From: Siphonodentalium dalli
Lineage: Eukaryota; Mollusca; Scaphopoda; Gadilida; Siphonodentaliidae
Direction: 5' to 3'
NCBI GenBank assembly: GCA_032622095.1
Contig: CP136068.1
Coordinates: forward strand, 133,681,989 to 133,745,988
DNA length: 64,000 bases
The position numbers and the translations under genes are program-made. Position 1 is the first letter of the stretch. Each line of letters starts with the position of its first letter. The notes under the pieces are model-generated. The model had not been told where the DNA came from. It made no database searches and saw nothing but the letters and a program-made list of their open reading frames with translations. Below are positions 62,541-64,000 of this stretch, one piece after another.

Positions 62541-64000
62541 TGCCAAGTAACACAGACTCAGCCCTAATTACCCATTGCTTTCGGTATATGTTGTATTCTA
62601 TCCGAGAATACACTGCACCGGCGGCTATATATAGGTATGCACCTTACAGGGGGTGTAACACCATCTATTCAGGAAGGTATGCCGCGGTGGCTGATTGGTC
62701 CGAGAGTCAAAACACGCATTTTTACAACCTGATTCAAAACATTTACTAAAGTCCTATTATGTCATATTGGACATTTCGCAACAGCTAAATTCATATTAAC
62801 TGCAAAAAACACCAGATGTATGTTACTGGGGCCTCATATGGGCCTTAGTCGAGATGACACTGAGCTACGGCATGTTGAATTTGGGATGGTGAGGAACTTC
62901 CTCTCCGAAACCCTTCGAGAAAAGTAAAATTGAAATAAGTAAACCTGTCCCGATTTAACAAAGACATTTAAACCCAGATCAGGAAAAAGAGCGAGCAACT
63001 GTCTCAACATCGATGTGACTATAAATGGCCAGAAAATAACTGTCATCAGGGCATCAAGATAATCATTGAATTATTTGCATGTCTATCAACGTTTACTCAG
63101 ATGGTATGTTACTCTCACAGCACCTAAAGTATCCAAGTCTGGAATAGTGACTGCTTGTCTTTTTGTATAAATACAATTTTCTCCAATAGACTAACAAAAG
63201 GTTTTCAGATATAAGCAATTTATCAAATAATATTTCCAATTGCAGCCTGGTAAATATTCTCTCTATGTATTTATTTTCAAAATATGTCAACCCTAGTTGA
63301 ATTGGAACTTAACAGCTGATATGTCATGGGTATGTCTACAAAATGTTAACAGTGACTCGATAGTCAATATTGAGATGTTATCAGCTTAAATGTATGACAA
63401 CCATGTAGCTAAAACACATGTTCGGTTCGAGTAATATATTGCAGGGGAATTCTCACTGGATATTCGGGGATAGGTATAATTTTTTTTATTATTTTTTTAT
63501 AAAATTGGATACATATACCTTATACTAGTGTTTCATGTGCACATATCAGCTTCTGATGGATTACTGTATTTGTCCACTACATCGATACGTTATAATTTCC
63601 AATTAACACTACGGAATATGACCACCCAGTTAGACCTAGCATACTCGCACCACACACTGACCTGGAAACTCCAATGCATGTCTGTGGTAGACAAATCCCT
63701 AACATCCAGTATTTGAAGAAAACAATCTTAATATTTGCATGCATTGACAAAATATCAATTGAAACAGCTTCTGTAACATGTTAATCTGTAATGTGGACAA
63801 AAGGAGATAATTTCCCAGTCATATGAGTGATATCAGCAGGGTTTTAAGAGGTTTTATAAAAAAATTACTGAAATTCGGGGGTGGGTGTAAACAAATTGGG
63901 TGTAACAGATTTGGGAGTGAAATAATATTTGATTTTGCAGGTTTGGGGGTGGTTGGTTCCCGATAATGCCAAATGAAAAAAAACGGCATATATTCCTGGA
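62541..64000. other. No gene recognised at the window end
   Basis: AT-rich, with gggtgggtgtaaa-type fragments near 63875-63960 that also occur near 58424. Confidence 0.45.

Overview
This is a window of AT-rich, intron-bearing animal nuclear DNA with no prokaryotic signal. The mix of repeats points to an invertebrate, most likely a mollusc. It includes tRNA-derived SINEs, Helitron-like elements, a DIRS-type RNase H remnant, the tail of a non-LTR element with a CCHC-like C-terminus, many TIR elements, and repeated 'aaggggcataact' units. The PAN plus C-type lectin proteins fit the same lineage. Species cannot be fixed from the sequence alone.

The only convincing protein-coding content is a tandem pair of paralogous genes on the + strand, both for secreted modular lectins. 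Gene A runs from about 27.27 to 43.31 kb. Its exons encode a signal peptide plus PAN/apple domain, a Ser/Thr-rich mucin-like exon, and three C-type-lectin-like (CTLD) exons, the last tentative. If joined as proposed they give 385 residues. Gene B starts at 46.01 kb and repeats the order signal peptide-PAN, mucin-like, first CTLD exon. Its mucin-like exon is 2,307 bp against 495 bp in gene A. I could not find its later CTLD exons; they may be lost or lie beyond the window. Every internal splice junction I propose is phase 1, and the exons join in frame.

The first 27 kb hold no convincing gene. They are a mosaic of repeats: a duplicated 276-bp repeat, a decayed DIRS-like RNase H region (3.1-3.8 kb), a two-copy 378-bp tandem (4.26-5.08 kb), a fold-back element (6.7 kb), a degenerate ~385-bp array (7.9-9.6 kb) interrupted by a hAT-like element (9.59-10.48 kb), a GC-rich broken ORF (12.9-13.6 kb), a 198-bp near-perfect palindrome (14.1-14.3 kb), a head-to-tail array of four Helitron-like elements (14.5-17.6 kb), a 511-bp TTAA-flanked element (18.9-19.4 kb), a 1,169-bp MULE-like element with perfect 68-bp TIRs and a 9-bp target duplication (21.2-22.3 kb), and a 2.36-kb TIR element with a SINE nested inside it (23.8-26.2 kb).

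The introns and the intergenic space carry more repeats. Gene A's last proposed intron contains a 2.7-kb hAT-like element (37.25-39.97 kb) that itself contains five ~170-bp units. Gene B's first intron contains an eroded ~200-bp satellite (46.6-47.7 kb). A LINE 3' end (54.4-55.2 kb) lies just downstream of gene B's last recognised exon. The final 9 kb contain a 166-bp tandem duplication and another Helitron-like end, but no recognisable gene.
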